64,000 nt of DNA from Microbacterium sp. GCS4 (GTDB lineage: Bacteria; Actinomycetota; Actinomycetes; Actinomycetales; Microbacteriaceae): positions 1,116,001 through 1,180,000 of the forward strand of contig NZ_LGYE01000001.1 of the NCBI RefSeq assembly GCF_001262495.1. The letters run 5' to 3'. The position numbers were made by a program, and so were the translations under genes. This document shows, piece by piece, positions 43,758 through 53,484 of the stretch (its first letter is position 1; each line of letters starts with the position of its first letter). The notes beneath the pieces are model-generated. The model was not told the origin of the DNA. It did not search any database and was given only the letters and a program-made list of their open reading frames with translations.

Positions 43758-44860
43758 GCCGACCGCCGAGCGACCCGCGCGCCGATGCGCGTGACGATCT
43801 CGTAGTTGATGGTCGATGCCGCGTTCGCCCACTCCGCCGCCGAGGGGACGCCGAGCGTCGGGTCGCCGAACAGGATCACCTCGTCGCCGATCGACACCGC
43901 GGCGTCGCCGACATCCACCACGAACTGGTCCATCGCGATGCGTCCGACGTTCGTGTAGCGACGACCGTTGATCGAGACGGGGAGGCGACCGGAGCCATGG
44001 CGCGGCACACCGTCGGCGTATCCGAGCGGAACGAGGACCAGCGTCGTGTCGTGCGGAGCCCTGTGATCGTAGCCGTACGAGACGCCCGAGCCCGCGGGCA
44101 CTCGCCTGACGGCGGCGACGGCACCGCGCAGGGTCATCGCCGGGCGGAGCCCCAGCTCGGCGGAAGAACGGTCCTCGAACGGCGAGAGCCCGTAGATGCC
44201 GACGCCAATGCGGACGGCATCGAGACGCATCTCCGGCAGGTCGATGGCTGCGGCGGTCGCCGCGATGTGACGGAGCTCGGGGCGGATGCCGAAGGACGCC
44301 GCCGCCGTGACGGCATCCTCGAATCGGGCGAGAGCGTCACGGTCGTCCTGCGGCGACGTGTTCGAGAGGTGGCTGAAGAGCCCGATGATGCGCAGCCGGC
44401 CGATGCGCTCGAGCCGTGCCGCCTCCGCGAGCACGCGGCGCCAGTCCGCCGGCGCGATGCCGTTGCGCGACAGCCCCGTCTCGAACTTGAGGTGGACGCC
44501 CACCGGGCGGTCGACGGATGCCGCGGCGGCCGCGGCCTCGAGCTGGTCGAACGACGAGATGCCGAGCTCGATCCCGTGCTCGGCCGCCTGCTCGAAGCGC
44601 TCCCCCGGCGCATGAAGCCACGCCATGATCGGCGCCGTGATCCCCTGGCGCCGCAGATCCAGCGCCTCGGGGATCTCCGCCACGCCGAGACGCGTCGCCC
44701 CACCGGCGAGGGCGGCGACGGCGGAGGCGGCCGCCCCGTGGCCGTAGGCGTTGGCCTTGACCACCGCGATGACCTCGACGCCCGTGAGCCGGCGGAAGTG
44801 CCGGACGTTGTCGCTGATCGCGTCGAGGTCGATGCGCGCTTCGCGGAACGGGACGGTCAC
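43754..44860 (-). CDS. alr: Alanine racemase
   Basis: The 368-residue PLP enzyme makes D-alanine for the cell wall. The PLP lysine is Lys35 in VVKANAYGHG. The C-terminal domain carries the catalytic tyrosine in GVSYGYDHRAP and the IAMDQFVVD segment. The GTG start at 44860 overlaps the acpS stop by four bases. Placement between acpS and tsaE is the common actinobacterial order. Confidence 0.97.
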   Translation of the reverse strand: MTVPFREARIDLDAISDNVRHFRRLTGVEVIAVVKANAYGHGAAASAVAALAGGATRLGVAEIPEALDLRRQGITAPIMAWLHAPGERFEQAAEHGIELGISSFDQLEAAAAAASVDRPVGVHLKFETGLSRNGIAPADWRRVLAEAARLERIGRLRIIGLFSHLSNTSPQDDRDALARFEDAVTAAASFGIRPELRHIAATAAAIDLPEMRLDAVRIGVGIYGLSPFEDRSSAELGLRPAMTLRGAVAAVRRVPAGSGVSYGYDHRAPHDTTLVLVPLGYADGVPRHGSGRLPVSINGRRYTNVGRIAMDQFVVDVGDAAVSIGDEVILFGDPTLGVPSAAEWANAASTINYEIVTRIGARVARRSA

Positions 44861-45216
44861 AGGGGGTCTCCTTCCGCGACGACGAACGCGGCCGCGAAGC
44901 CGGCGTCGTGGGTGAGGGTCAGGTGCAGGCGGCTGATCCCGCGCTCGGCGACGACCTCGGCGGTCGTGCCCGACAGGACGAAGTGCGGGCGTCCGGAGGG
45001 CTCCGAGGCGATCTCGATCTCTGTCCAGTGCACGCCGTCCGATCCGCCGAGGGTCTTGATGAGCGCCTCCTTGGCCGCGAAGCGCGCTGCCAGAGAGGGG
45101 AGCCGCAGCGCGCGCTCCGCGGGGGCGAACAGGCGTTCGCGCAGTCGCGGCGTGCGCTCGAGGGTCCGCTCGAACCGCGGGATGTCGACGAGGTCGATGC
45201 CGGTCCCGATGATCAC
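44857..45216 (-). CDS. acpS: Holo-[acyl-carrier-protein] synthase
   Basis: The 119-residue enzyme attaches 4'-phosphopantetheine to acyl carrier protein. Mg-binding Asp8 is in GTGIDLVDIPRFE and the FAAKEALIKTLG helix holds the second Mg ligand and catalytic lysine. Length is typical. It lies 57 bases after glmS and is coupled to alr. Confidence 0.95.
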   Translation of the reverse strand: MIIGTGIDLVDIPRFERTLERTPRLRERLFAPAERALRLPSLAARFAAKEALIKTLGGSDGVHWTEIEIASEPSGRPHFVLSGTTAEVVAERGISRLHLTLTHDAGFAAAFVVAEGDPL

Positions 45217-45273
45217 CTGTTCAGCCTAGTCGCGCCGCCCGGCATCCCTCCCGGATCCCGCGTACCACGACCT

Positions 45274-47121
45274 CTACTCGACGGTGACGGACTTCGCGAG
45301 GTTGCGCGGCTGGTCGACGTCGAGGCCCTTGGCCGTGGCGAGGGCCATGGCGAAGATCTGCAGCGGGACCACGCCCAGCAACGGCTCGAACATCGCGCCC
45401 GCCAGGGGGATGCGGATGACCTCGTCGGCGAACGGGAGCACCGCGGCGTCTCCTTCTTCGGCCACGACGATCACCCGCGCTCCGCGCGCGCGGATCTCCT
45501 GGATGTTGGAGACGACCTTCGAGTGCACGAGCGCCGAGTGGCGCGGCGAGGGCACCAGCACGAAGACCGGCTGCCCGGGCTCGATCAACGCGATCGGTCC
45601 GTGCTTCAGCTCGCCCGCTGCGAAGCCCTCCGCATGGATGTAGGAGATCTCCTTGAGCTTGAGCGCACCCTCGAGTGCGATCGGGTAGCCCACGTGACGG
45701 CCCAGGAAGAGGACGGAGCGGGTGTCGGCCATCCAACTGGCCAATTGCGAGACATGCTCCTGCTCGGTCTCGAGCACCTTGGCCACCTTGTCGGGCAGGC
45801 TGGTGAGCTCCTCGACATCGGTCGCCGCATCCTGCACGGTGCCGCGCACTCGCCCCATGTGCAGGCCGAGGAGCAGGAGCGCGGTGATCTGGGCGGAGAA
45901 CGCCTTGGTCGACGCGACGGCGACCTCGGGGCCGGCGTGCGTGTAGACCACGGCGTCGGACTCGCGCGGGATCGTCGCGCCCTGCGTGTTGCAGATCGAC
46001 AGCGTGCGTGCGCCGCGCTCGCGCGCGTACTTGACGGCCATGAGAGTGTCCATGGTCTCGCCCGACTGGCTGATGGACACGACCAGGGTGTCGTCGCCGA
46101 TCACCGGGTCGCGGTAGCGGAACTCATGCGCGAGCTCGACGTCAACGGGCACGCGCGCCCACTGCTCGATCGCGTACTTGCCGACGAGCGCCGCATAAGA
46201 CGCCGTGCCGCACGCGGTGATGATGACGCGGTTGATACCGGTGAAGAGCTCATCGAGACCGTCGAGTTCGGGGATGATCACCTGATCGCCCTGGATGCGG
46301 CCGCGGATCGTGTTCGCGACCGCTTCGGGCTGCTCGGCGACCTCCTTGGCCATGAAGCTCGGCCATCCGCCCTTCTCCGCCGCCGCGGCATCCCAGGAGA
46401 TGTCGAAGGGCTCGGCCTCGACCGGGGTGCCGGCGAAGTCGGTGACGGTGACCGCGTCCGGCGTGATCGAGACGATCTGGTCCTGCCCGATCGCGAGCGC
46501 CTTGCGGGTGTGCTCGACGAATGCGGCGACATCGGAGCCGAGGAAGTTCTCGCCCTCCCCGAGCCCGATCACGAGCGGGGAGTTGCGGCGCGCGCCGACC
46601 ACGAGGCCCGGGTGGTCCTGATGCATCGCGAGCAGCGTGAAAGCGCCCTCGAGGCGGTTCACGACACTGCGGAACGCGAGCTGGAGGTCTCCGCCGTTGC
46701 TGCGGTACTCGCGGCCGAGCAGGGCGGCGGCGACCTCGGTGTCGGTCTCGCTGCGGAAGGCGACGCCTGAGGCAGCCAGCTCGTCGCGGAGCGAGGCGAA
46801 GTTCTCGATGATGCCGTTGTGGATCAGCGCGAGGCGATCGTCGTCGGCGAGATGCGGGTGCGCGTTGACATCGGTGGGGCCGCCGTGGGTCGCCCAGCGA
46901 GTGTGACCGATGCCCGTGTTGCCGTCGGCGAGTGCCGCATCGGCGAGCGAGTCGCGCAGGGCCGACAGCTTCCCGGCCTTCTTGCGCATCCCGAGCGAGC
47001 CTTCTCCGTCGATGACGGCGACGCCCGCGGAGTCGTAGCCGCGGTACTCGAGACGGGCGAGTCCGGCGAGCAGGATGTCCTGGCTGGGCCGCGGGCCCAC
47101 GTATCCGACGATTCCACACAT
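45274..47121 (-). CDS. glmS: Glutamine-fructose-6-phosphate aminotransferase
   Basis: The 615-residue enzyme makes glucosamine-6-phosphate, the first step to UDP-GlcNAc. The N-terminal nucleophile is Cys2 (MCGIVGYVG) of the class II amidotransferase domain (about 1-230), followed by two SIS domains with ITACGTASYAALVGKY and SISQSGETMDT. The C-terminus ends NLAKSVTVE. No glmS ribozyme is seen upstream, as expected outside Firmicutes. The ATG at 47121 leaves little leader after a TACTCT box. glmM, the next pathway enzyme, is at 49160-50518. Confidence 0.98.
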   Translation of the reverse strand: MCGIVGYVGPRPSQDILLAGLARLEYRGYDSAGVAVIDGEGSLGMRKKAGKLSALRDSLADAALADGNTGIGHTRWATHGGPTDVNAHPHLADDDRLALIHNGIIENFASLRDELAASGVAFRSETDTEVAAALLGREYRSNGGDLQLAFRSVVNRLEGAFTLLAMHQDHPGLVVGARRNSPLVIGLGEGENFLGSDVAAFVEHTRKALAIGQDQIVSITPDAVTVTDFAGTPVEAEPFDISWDAAAAEKGGWPSFMAKEVAEQPEAVANTIRGRIQGDQVIIPELDGLDELFTGINRVIITACGTASYAALVGKYAIEQWARVPVDVELAHEFRYRDPVIGDDTLVVSISQSGETMDTLMAVKYARERGARTLSICNTQGATIPRESDAVVYTHAGPEVAVASTKAFSAQITALLLLGLHMGRVRGTVQDAATDVEELTSLPDKVAKVLETEQEHVSQLASWMADTRSVLFLGRHVGYPIALEGALKLKEISYIHAEGFAAGELKHGPIALIEPGQPVFVLVPSPRHSALVHSKVVSNIQEIRARGARVIVVAEEGDAAVLPFADEVIRIPLAGAMFEPLLGVVPLQIFAMALATAKGLDVDQPRNLAKSVTVE

Positions 47122-47198
47122 AGGACCAAGAGTAAGCGTCGCATTTTGCGAAGGTTCCGAACGAAATCCTCGCCTCGCCGGGGACGGGGGCTGGATGC

Positions 47199-48143
47199 TC
47201 AGAGCTTGCGCAGCAGGACGCTTTCGACGTTGTGGTCGGCGCCCTTGTTCAGCACGAGTCGGGCGCGGTGCTTGGTGGGCATGACATTCTCGACGAGGTT
47301 CGGCATGTTGATCTCGTTCCAGTACCCCAGAGCAGTCGTGATCGCCTCGTCGTCCGTGAGGTGCGCGAAGACGTTGAAGTACGACGACGGGTTCGAGAAC
47401 GCCCCCTGCCGGAGTGCCAGGAAGCGGTCGACGTACCACTTCTCGATGTGCGAGGTGTCGGCGTCCACGAAGATCGAGAAGTCGAACAGGTCGCTCACCG
47501 CGACGTCGTTCGGCGCCGGCGGCGGCTGCAGCACGTTGAGACCTTCGACGATCACGACGTCGGGTCGACGCACCACGACGTGCGCGTCGGGCACGATGTC
47601 GTAGCGCATGTGCGAGTAGAACGGGGCGCGCACCTCGGCCGCACCGCTCTTGACCTCGGTGAGGAACTCGATCAGTGCGCGACGGTCGTAGGACTCGGGG
47701 AATCCCTTGCGCTCCATGAGACCGCGACGTTCGAGCTCGGCGTTCGGATACAGGAAGCCGTCGGTCGTCACGAGTTCGACCCGTGGGGTGCCGGGCCAGC
47801 GCGCCATGAGCTCACGCAGGAGCCGCGCGATCGTCGACTTCCCCACGGCCACGGAGCCGGCGACGCCGACCACGAACGGCGTCGTCGAGTCGTCCTCCTG
47901 AAGGAAGTCGCTCGTGGCCGCGCCGAGGCGCTTGGTCGCCGTCGCGTACAGGCTCAGGAGACGGCTCAGCGGCAGATACACCTCTCGCACCTCGGTGAGG
48001 TCGAGTCGATCGCCGATGCCGCGCAGCTCGACGACCTCCGTCTCGGTGAGCGGCTGGTCGAGTCCCGCGGCGAGTCTCGCCCACTCGGCGCGCCCGATCT
48101 CCCGATACGGAGACAGCGGGGGCGCGGGGTCGACGGTGGTCAC
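47199..48143 (-). CDS. coaA: Pantothenate kinase, type I
   Basis: The 314-residue enzyme starts CoA synthesis by phosphorylating pantothenate. The P-loop is [12 protein letters not shown] (93-104), followed by the FLYPN and [15 protein letters not shown] segments and [10 protein letters not shown], all typical of CoaA. The GTG at 48143 was chosen to match the family N-terminus; a longer in-frame start overlaps the divergent Ppx gene. Only 37 bases separate the two divergent genes, so promoters may overlap. Confidence 0.93.
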   Translation of the reverse strand: MTTVDPAPPLSPYREIGRAEWARLAAGLDQPLTETEVVELRGIGDRLDLTEVREVYLPLSRLLSLYATATKRLGAATSDFLQEDDSTTPFVVGVAGSVAVGKSTIARLLRELMARWPGTPRVELVTTDGFLYPNAELERRGLMERKGFPESYDRRALIEFLTEVKSGAAEVRAPFYSHMRYDIVPDAHVVVRRPDVVIVEGLNVLQPPPAPNDVAVSDLFDFSIFVDADTSHIEKWYVDRFLALRQGAFSNPSSYFNVFAHLTDDEAITTALGYWNEINMPNLVENVMPTKHRARLVLNKGADHNVESVLLRKL

Positions 48144-48180
48144 CGCACCATCGTATCGGCGCTGCCGATAGTCTCGTTCC

Positions 48181-49116
48181 GTGCGCCTGGGAGTCCTCGA
48201 CATCGGTTCCAACACCGTCCACATGCTCGCCGCGGATGTGCGTGCGGGAGGACGCCCGCTCGCGACGACGAGCGACCGCACCGTGCTGCGCCTCATGCGC
48301 TATCTCACGGACGACGGGTCCATCTCGGAGGACGGCGTCTGCGCACTCGAGGCCGCGGTCAGCCGTGCACGCCAGGTCGCAGAGGCGGAACACGTCGACG
48401 AGCTGCTCGCGACCGCGACGAGCGCCGTGCGCGACGCGCGCAACGGCGCCGAGGTCATCGCCCGCATCGAGGCGGCACTCGGCCAGCCGCTGCAAGTCCT
48501 CGACGGAGAGACCGAGGCCGAACTGACGTTCCTCGCGGTGCGCCGGTGGTTCGGCTGGTCGGCGGGGCAGATCCTGCTGCTGGACATCGGGGGCGGCTCG
48601 CTGGAGATCGCGGCGGGCGGTGAGGAGCTGCCCGATGCCGCCGCATCCGTCCCTCTCGGCGCAGGACGCATGACCGTGCAGTTCCTGCCGCACGATCCGC
48701 CGGGTGAGGACGACGTGGAACGCCTCCGCACGCATGCTCAGCAGACGATCGGCACCGTCCTGCCACGCTTCGAGGCGCTGCCGCGCCCCGATCACGTCGT
48801 CGGATCCTCCAAGGCGATCCGCTCGCTCGCGCGACTCGTGGGCTACCCGGTTCCGGGCTGGTCGGGATCGGAGCGGATGCTGCTGCCCCGCGCCGCTCTC
48901 GGCTCGTGGATCCCGCGACTCGCCCGCCTTCCCGCGTCCGCCCGGCAGGAGCTGCCCGGCATCACGGCCGACCGCACGTTCCAGATCGTCGCCGCCGCGG
49001 TGTCGCTGCATGCGGCGATGAGCGCGCTGAAGGTCGACGAGCTCGAGGTGTCACCCTGGGCGCTGCGTGAGGGTGTGCTGCTGCGGTACATCGAGCAGCT
49101 GGGCCAGCGGGGCTGA
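48181..49116 (+). CDS. Ppx/GppA-family phosphatase
   Basis: The 311-residue protein has the ASKHA fold of exopolyphosphatase/pppGpp phosphohydrolase. Visible motifs are [14 protein letters not shown] (3-16), an ATSAVRDA segment, [15 protein letters not shown] and [13 protein letters not shown]. It is shorter than E. coli Ppx, as the single-module actinobacterial enzymes are. Substrate may be polyphosphate or (p)ppGpp; the sequence does not decide. The GTG at 48181 starts directly at the family N-terminus. It converges on glmM. Confidence 0.88.
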   Translation: MRLGVLDIGSNTVHMLAADVRAGGRPLATTSDRTVLRLMRYLTDDGSISEDGVCALEAAVSRARQVAEAEHVDELLATATSAVRDARNGAEVIARIEAALGQPLQVLDGETEAELTFLAVRRWFGWSAGQILLLDIGGGSLEIAAGGEELPDAAASVPLGAGRMTVQFLPHDPPGEDDVERLRTHAQQTIGTVLPRFEALPRPDHVVGSSKAIRSLARLVGYPVPGWSGSERMLLPRAALGSWIPRLARLPASARQELPGITADRTFQIVAAAVSLHAAMSALKVDELEVSPWALREGVLLRYIEQLGQRG

Positions 49117-49159
49117 CCCGGCCGCTCGACGCACCGTCAGAGCATCGCGACGCGACGCG

Positions 49160-50518
49160 TCAGAGCGCGAGGCGCTCGCGCACGACGTCGGAGAGACGCT
49201 CGGCGTAGGACTGCGCCGAGGCGGCATCCGCTGCTTCGACCATCACTCGGACGAGCGGTTCTGTGCCGGACTTCCGCAGAAGCACCCGGCCGGTGTCGCC
49301 GAGTTCGGCCTCGACGGAGCGCACCGCCGCCTGCACGTCCTCGTCGCCGTCCACCGCGTCCTTGTCGACGCCGCGCACATTGATCAGCACCTGCGGGTAG
49401 ACCGTCATGACCGCCGCGAGCTCCGCGATCGACTTCTGCTGTCGCGCCATCTCCGCGACCAGGTGGAGTCCGGTGAGGAGGCCGTCGCCGGTCGTGGCGA
49501 ACTCGCTCATGATGACGTGCCCGGACTGCTCGCCGCCCAGGGCGTAACCGCCCTGATTCATGTCCTCGAGCACGTAGCGGTCGCCGACAGCGGTCTGACG
49601 CACCGTGATGCCGTGCTCACGCATGGCGACGTGCAGGCCGAGGTTGCTCATGACGGTCGCGACGAGCGTGTCGTCGGTGAGACGTCCGCGCTCCTTCATC
49701 GATACCGCCAGGATCGCCATGATCTGATCGCCGTCGATCACGTTGCCGCGCGCATCGACTGCGAGGCAGCGGTCGGCGTCGCCGTCGTGCGCGATGCCGA
49801 TGTCGGCGCCGAGGCGCACCACGGCCTCTGCGAGGTTGTCGAGGTGCGTGGAGCCGACGCCGTCGTTGATGTTCCAGCCGTCGGGGTCGGCGCCGATCAC
49901 CGTCACCTCGGCCCCTGCGTCGCGGAAGGTCTCGGGGGACACGCCGGACGCCGCACCGTGGGCGCAGTCGAGCACGACCTTGATGCCGTTGAGGCGATTC
50001 GGCAGCGACCCGAGCAGGTGCACGACGTAGCGGTCCTCGGCATCCGAGAACCGGATGATGCGACCGACGCCTGCGCCGGTCGGGCGCAGCTTCTCGCCCG
50101 CCATCGCGGCCTCGATGCGCTCCTCGACGATGTCGGGGAGCTTGACGCCGCCCCGGGCGAAGATCTTGATGCCGTTGTCGGGCGCCGCGTTGTGCGATGC
50201 GGAGATCATGACGCCGAAGTCGGCGTCACGGTCGGCCACGAGGAACGCGAGAGCCGGGGTCGGGATGACACCCGCCTCGAGCACGTCGACTCCCGAGGAC
50301 GCGAGGCCCGCGGCGACAGCGGCCTCGAGGAAGTGCCCCGAGACCCGGGGGTCTCGGGCGACTACCGCGGTGAGGCGCTTGCCTTCGGCGATGCGGGCCT
50401 CCGCGGTACGGCCCTGGCCCAGGACGACAGCAGTCGCCTGGGCCAGGGTGAGCGCCAGGTCGGCGGTGAGGATGCCGTTGGCAAGCCCTCGCACGCCGTC
50501 CGTGCCAAAGATCGGCAT
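49160..50518 (-). CDS. glmM: Phosphoglucosamine mutase
   Basis: The 452-residue enzyme converts glucosamine-6-phosphate to the 1-phosphate. The phosphoserine loop is ISASHN with Ser108, the metal loop [10 protein letters not shown], and the C-terminal phosphate site [15 protein letters not shown]. It starts [11 protein letters not shown], as is usual. It is the third gene of the rplM-rpsI-glmM transcript. Confidence 0.97.
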   Translation of the reverse strand: MPIFGTDGVRGLANGILTADLALTLAQATAVVLGQGRTAEARIAEGKRLTAVVARDPRVSGHFLEAAVAAGLASSGVDVLEAGVIPTPALAFLVADRDADFGVMISASHNAAPDNGIKIFARGGVKLPDIVEERIEAAMAGEKLRPTGAGVGRIIRFSDAEDRYVVHLLGSLPNRLNGIKVVLDCAHGAASGVSPETFRDAGAEVTVIGADPDGWNINDGVGSTHLDNLAEAVVRLGADIGIAHDGDADRCLAVDARGNVIDGDQIMAILAVSMKERGRLTDDTLVATVMSNLGLHVAMREHGITVRQTAVGDRYVLEDMNQGGYALGGEQSGHVIMSEFATTGDGLLTGLHLVAEMARQQKSIAELAAVMTVYPQVLINVRGVDKDAVDGDEDVQAAVRSVEAELGDTGRVLLRKSGTEPLVRVMVEAADAASAQSYAERLSDVVRERLAL

Positions 50519-50532
50519 CGGACCGGTGGACC

Positions 50533-51018
50533 TTAACGCTTGGAGTACTGAGGCGCCTTGCGGGCCTTCTTGAGTCCGGCCTTCTTGCGCTCCTTGACGC
50601 GAGCGTCGCGCGACAGGAAGCCGGCCTTCTTCAGGGTCGGACGGTTGTTCTCCGCGTCGATGCCGTTGAGGGCACGAGCGATGCCGAGACGCAGCGCGCC
50701 GGCCTGACCCGAGGGGCCACCGCCGGAGATGCGCGCGATGACGTCGTAGCCGCCGGCGAGGTTGAGCACCGTGAACGGGTCGTTGATCAGCTGCTGGTGC
50801 AGCTTGTTCGGGAAGTAGTCCTCGATCGAACGGCCGTTGACCGTGATCGTGCCCGAGCCGGGAACGAGGCGCACGCGGGCGATGGCCTGCTTGCGACGGC
50901 CGACAGCGGCGCCCGGAACGCTGAGCACGGGGCGGGGAGCCGCCTCGACAGCGTCGGTCTCGGGGGTCGAGGTCGAGAAGTTCTGGAGGTTTTCGGTGGA
51001 GTCCTGGATGTCAGCCAC
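50533..51018 (-). CDS. rpsI: 30S ribosomal protein S9
   Basis: The 161-residue protein is S9 with an actinobacterial N-terminal extension of about 30 residues. The core has [17 protein letters not shown] and [21 protein letters not shown], split by a strand. It ends in the invariant basic tail [12 protein letters not shown], which contacts P-site tRNA. It follows rplM by 26 bases. Confidence 0.98.
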   Translation of the reverse strand: MADIQDSTENLQNFSTSTPETDAVEAAPRPVLSVPGAAVGRRKQAIARVRLVPGSGTITVNGRSIEDYFPNKLHQQLINDPFTVLNLAGGYDVIARISGGGPSGQAGALRLGIARALNGIDAENNRPTLKKAGFLSRDARVKERKKAGLKKARKAPQYSKR

Positions 51019-51044
51019 GAGTATGTCCTTAGTCTGTACGGCGC

Positions 51045-51491
51045 TTACTGGGCGACCTGGTCGAGGGTGTACGGCTGGGGCTGCTGCGCGGCGTGGGGGT
51101 GCTCGCCACCCGTGTACACCTTGAGCTTCGACAGCTGCTGACGGCCGAGGCTGTTCTTGGGGAGCATGCCACGGATGGCCTTCTCCACAGCGCGGACCGG
51201 GTTCTTCTCGAGGAGCTCGGCGTAGTTGACGGCCTTGAGACCACCCGGGTAGCCCGAGTGACGGTAGGCCATCTTCTTCTGGAGCTTCTGCCCGGTGAGC
51301 GCGACCTTGTCGGCGTTCACGATGATGACGAAGTCACCCGAGTCGATGTGGTTGGCGAAGGTCGGCTTGTGCTTGCCGCGCAGGAGCGCTGCGGCGTGCG
51401 AGGCCAGACGGCCGAGGACGACGTCGGTGGCGTCGATGACGACCCAGTCGCGCTGGACTTCGCCAGCCTTGGGAGTGAAAGTGCGCGTCAC
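51045..51491 (-). CDS. rplM: 50S ribosomal protein L13
   Basis: The 148-residue protein matches L13 in length and motifs: [44 protein letters not shown] and [12 protein letters not shown]. The GTG at 51491 gives the family N-terminus ([10 protein letters not shown]); a longer in-frame reading lies in the leader. It is the first gene of the rplM-rpsI-glmM transcript, driven from the promoter at 51637-51665. Confidence 0.97.
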   Translation of the reverse strand: MTRTFTPKAGEVQRDWVVIDATDVVLGRLASHAAALLRGKHKPTFANHIDSGDFVIIVNADKVALTGQKLQKKMAYRHSGYPGGLKAVNYAELLEKNPVRAVEKAIRGMLPKNSLGRQQLSKLKVYTGGEHPHAAQQPQPYTLDQVAQ

Positions 51492-51630
51492 GATAGTGCT
51501 GCTTTCTTGTTCGAACGGAGAGGTTCGTGAATCCCACTCCGGGGTGGTTCCCTGTGGCCTGCGGAACAGGACTTCGGGGAACACGCCAGTGGAGGGCTCA
51601 CGTTCGCGGCACCCGGCAGTCGAGTACCAA
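51492..51630 (-). promoter_or_regulatory. Long 5' leader of the rplM transcript
   Basis: The predicted start site near 51630 leaves about 139 untranslated bases before rplM. The leader contains possible hairpins, for example CGAAC/GTTCG arms just upstream of the ribosome site. Autoregulatory leaders are common for L13 operons, but I cannot match a known fold by eye. Confidence 0.35.
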
Positions 51631-51636
51631 AGAATC

Positions 51637-51665
51637 AGTTTACGTCATCCCGCGCGATCCCCCAA
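51637..51665 (-). promoter_or_regulatory. Promoter of rplM-rpsI-glmM
   Basis: TTGGGG (51665-51660) and TAAACT (51642-51637) are exactly 17 bases apart on the minus strand. The -10 is close to consensus. Confidence 0.65.
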
Positions 51666-51697
51666 ACCGGATGCCGGCGAACGTGCCGCGCCGCTGA

Positions 51698-52366
51698 TCA
51701 GTCGAGCCGCGCGGTCACCAGGATCGGCCGGTGATCGCTCGACCTCTGCGGCAGCGTCGTGACCCGCTCTATCTCGAAACCGGCGGAGGTCGCGAAGTCG
51801 TAGTGCCCGCGGAAGACCCGATACCGCGTGTAGGTGTGATCGTCGCTCAGGGTGAGCGCGTAGCCGTGCTCTCGCACCGCATGCCCGAGGTTCTCCTTGA
51901 AGACCGGATAGTTGTAGTCGCCGACCATGAGCTGCGGCAGCCCCTCCCCCAACGTCGCGAGTTCGGTGAGCGCGGCGCGGATCTGGTGGCGACGCAGCGA
52001 GTTCAGAGCCGTCAGCGGTGCGGCGTGGAACGACGCGGCGATGAACTCGCGTCCCGCATCGATGTCGCGCAGCCGTGCCCCGAGGACCCGTTCGTGGGCG
52101 GGTTTGGCGATCCGATCGTGCAGAGACTTCTTGAGCTCGATCGTGCGGATCGCCTGCAGGTGGAACTCGCTCTCGCGATAGAACATCGCAAGTCCCAGTC
52201 GGTTGCCCTGCGTCGCGTCGGCGAGAGCGAGATCCCCGATCCTCTCGGGGAGATCCAGCACGTCGCACTCCTGAAGGCACAACAGGTCGGGATCGTGCTC
52301 GGCGACGAGTGCCGCGAGCTCCCCCGCGGCACGGTGCTTCTGCAGGTTGTACGAGATGACCTTCAT
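51698..52366 (-). CDS. Endonuclease/exonuclease/phosphatase-family protein
   Basis: The 222-residue protein is a minimal EEP-fold hydrolase: VISYNLQKHRA at the start, the metal-binding LLCLQECD (Glu33), ASFHAAPLTA, MVGDYNYPV and the closing RSSDHRPILV. It has no signal peptide. Members act on DNA, phospholipids or phosphoinositides; the substrate cannot be read. It stands alone downstream of the HTH gene on the same strand. Confidence 0.88.
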   Translation of the reverse strand: MKVISYNLQKHRAAGELAALVAEHDPDLLCLQECDVLDLPERIGDLALADATQGNRLGLAMFYRESEFHLQAIRTIELKKSLHDRIAKPAHERVLGARLRDIDAGREFIAASFHAAPLTALNSLRRHQIRAALTELATLGEGLPQLMVGDYNYPVFKENLGHAVREHGYALTLSDDHTYTRYRVFRGHYDFATSAGFEIERVTTLPQRSSDHRPILVTARLD

Positions 52367-52409
52367 AGCGATCCCACGCTACCCCCCGGTGCTGTGATGA
52401 GGCTCCGGA

Positions 52410-53300
52410 TCAGCCGTCATACCCCCAGCGCACCCCGAGGACGCCCGGTCCGAAGCCGTGTCGCGCGACGTGGACCGTGCCTCCGCGTACGGCCCGCATC
52501 GTGGAGACGTACTCCTCCTCGGTCTCGAGATACTCCTCGCACCAGGTCGGCACCGCCTCCGGCGGGAATCGCACCCAGATCACCGTCTCCCGTGCCGCGC
52601 GCGAGGTCGCGTGCCAGGCGTACTGCCGCACGGGATACCCGGGCGGGAACGACTCGGAGAACTCGAACAGCGTCGTGGCGCCGGTCACGATGGGATGGTC
52701 GAGCGCGATCACGACGCCCGACAGCAGGCGTCCCGGATGCAGGTACTCGCGCACGATCCGGCCGCCGACGACATCCGAGATCACGGACATGACGTCGGTC
52801 TCCGCCGGCGCGACGTCGATGAGCGGCAGCTCGGAGATCGTGCCCCGCGTCGCCTGGACGAGCGACCGCATCACGATGCGCTCGACCGCTCCATCCGTCC
52901 CGACAGTGACCGTGAGGTGCGTCGACAGGTCTCGGAGGGAATCCTGGGGTGCCGCGTGCAGGGCGGCGAGGGTCTCCTCGGTCTCGCGATGCTCTCGTTC
53001 CTCGTCGAACGGCAGTCGCGGCGGGGCGACGGGTCCCAGTCGCGGCGACGGTCCGAGCAGACTCGTGAGGTGGCCGCGGTCGAGGCCGAGCCTGTCCTCG
53101 ATGCCCTCCACGACGCTCAGCGACTGAGGCCCCTCCGGCTGGCGATCACCCGAGCGCCAGTAGCTGAGAGTGGCGGTCGACACCGGGTTCCCGTCGTCCA
53201 CGAGAAGGCTGCGCAAGCGCGCGAGGGTGATGCCCCGCTCGGCGATCGCCGCGCGGAACGCCACCGCGAACGCACCGCTCGGCTCGTCCATCCGGTCCAT
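52410..53300 (-). CDS. HTH-domain protein with unknown C-terminal domain
   Basis: The 296-residue protein has an XRE/Cro-like helix-turn-helix at about 12-72 (AIAERGITLARLRSLL, then TATLSYWRSGDRQPEG). The remaining roughly 200 residues form a mixed alpha-beta region without membrane segments or a domain I recognise. That region includes VTVGTDGAVERIVMRSLVQA and a tryptophan-rich end. It could be a ligand-sensing regulator. The ATG at 53300 has GAGGGA six bases upstream; the overlapping GTG at 53303 is less well placed. It is followed at 44 bases by the EEP gene. Confidence 0.78.
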   Translation of the reverse strand: MDRMDEPSGAFAVAFRAAIAERGITLARLRSLLVDDGNPVSTATLSYWRSGDRQPEGPQSLSVVEGIEDRLGLDRGHLTSLLGPSPRLGPVAPPRLPFDEEREHRETEETLAALHAAPQDSLRDLSTHLTVTVGTDGAVERIVMRSLVQATRGTISELPLIDVAPAETDVMSVISDVVGGRIVREYLHPGRLLSGVVIALDHPIVTGATTLFEFSESFPPGYPVRQYAWHATSRAARETVIWVRFPPEAVPTWCEEYLETEEEYVSTMRAVRGGTVHVARHGFGPGVLGVRWGYDG

Positions 53301-53389
53301 CACAGTTCCCTCGTCGTCGTGTGAAGAAGCCCCGAGTAGGTTCAGTGTACGGTTCCGCGGTGCATACCCCTCGTTCCGCGAGCCGTCGC

Positions 53390-53423
53390 CGTGCCGGTGC
53401 GGATCGCAGACGCCACCGGCACG
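53390..53423. other. Hairpin upstream of the HTH gene
   Basis: Ten-base arms CGTGCCGGTG (53390-53399) and CACCGGCACG (53414-53423) enclose a 14-base loop. It precedes the HTH gene by 90 bases and sits next to the truA terminator, so it may be an operator or part of a tandem terminator. Confidence 0.45.
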
Positions 53424-53433
53424 CCTCCCTCTG

Positions 53434-53469
53434 CCGCGGTCGTCCGCTAGGGGTAGCGGACGGCCGCGG
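53434..53469 (-). terminator. Hairpin after truA
   Basis: A 15-base stem (53434-53448 with 53455-53469, one G-U pair) with a six-base loop lies 15 bases past the truA stop. Confidence 0.7.
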
Positions 53470-53484
53470 TGGGCTCGCCTGTCG

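Noticed and set aside
47122..47198. glmS ribozyme or riboswitch
   Set aside because: The region is 77 bases, without the conserved ribozyme core, and the element is not expected in actinobacteria.
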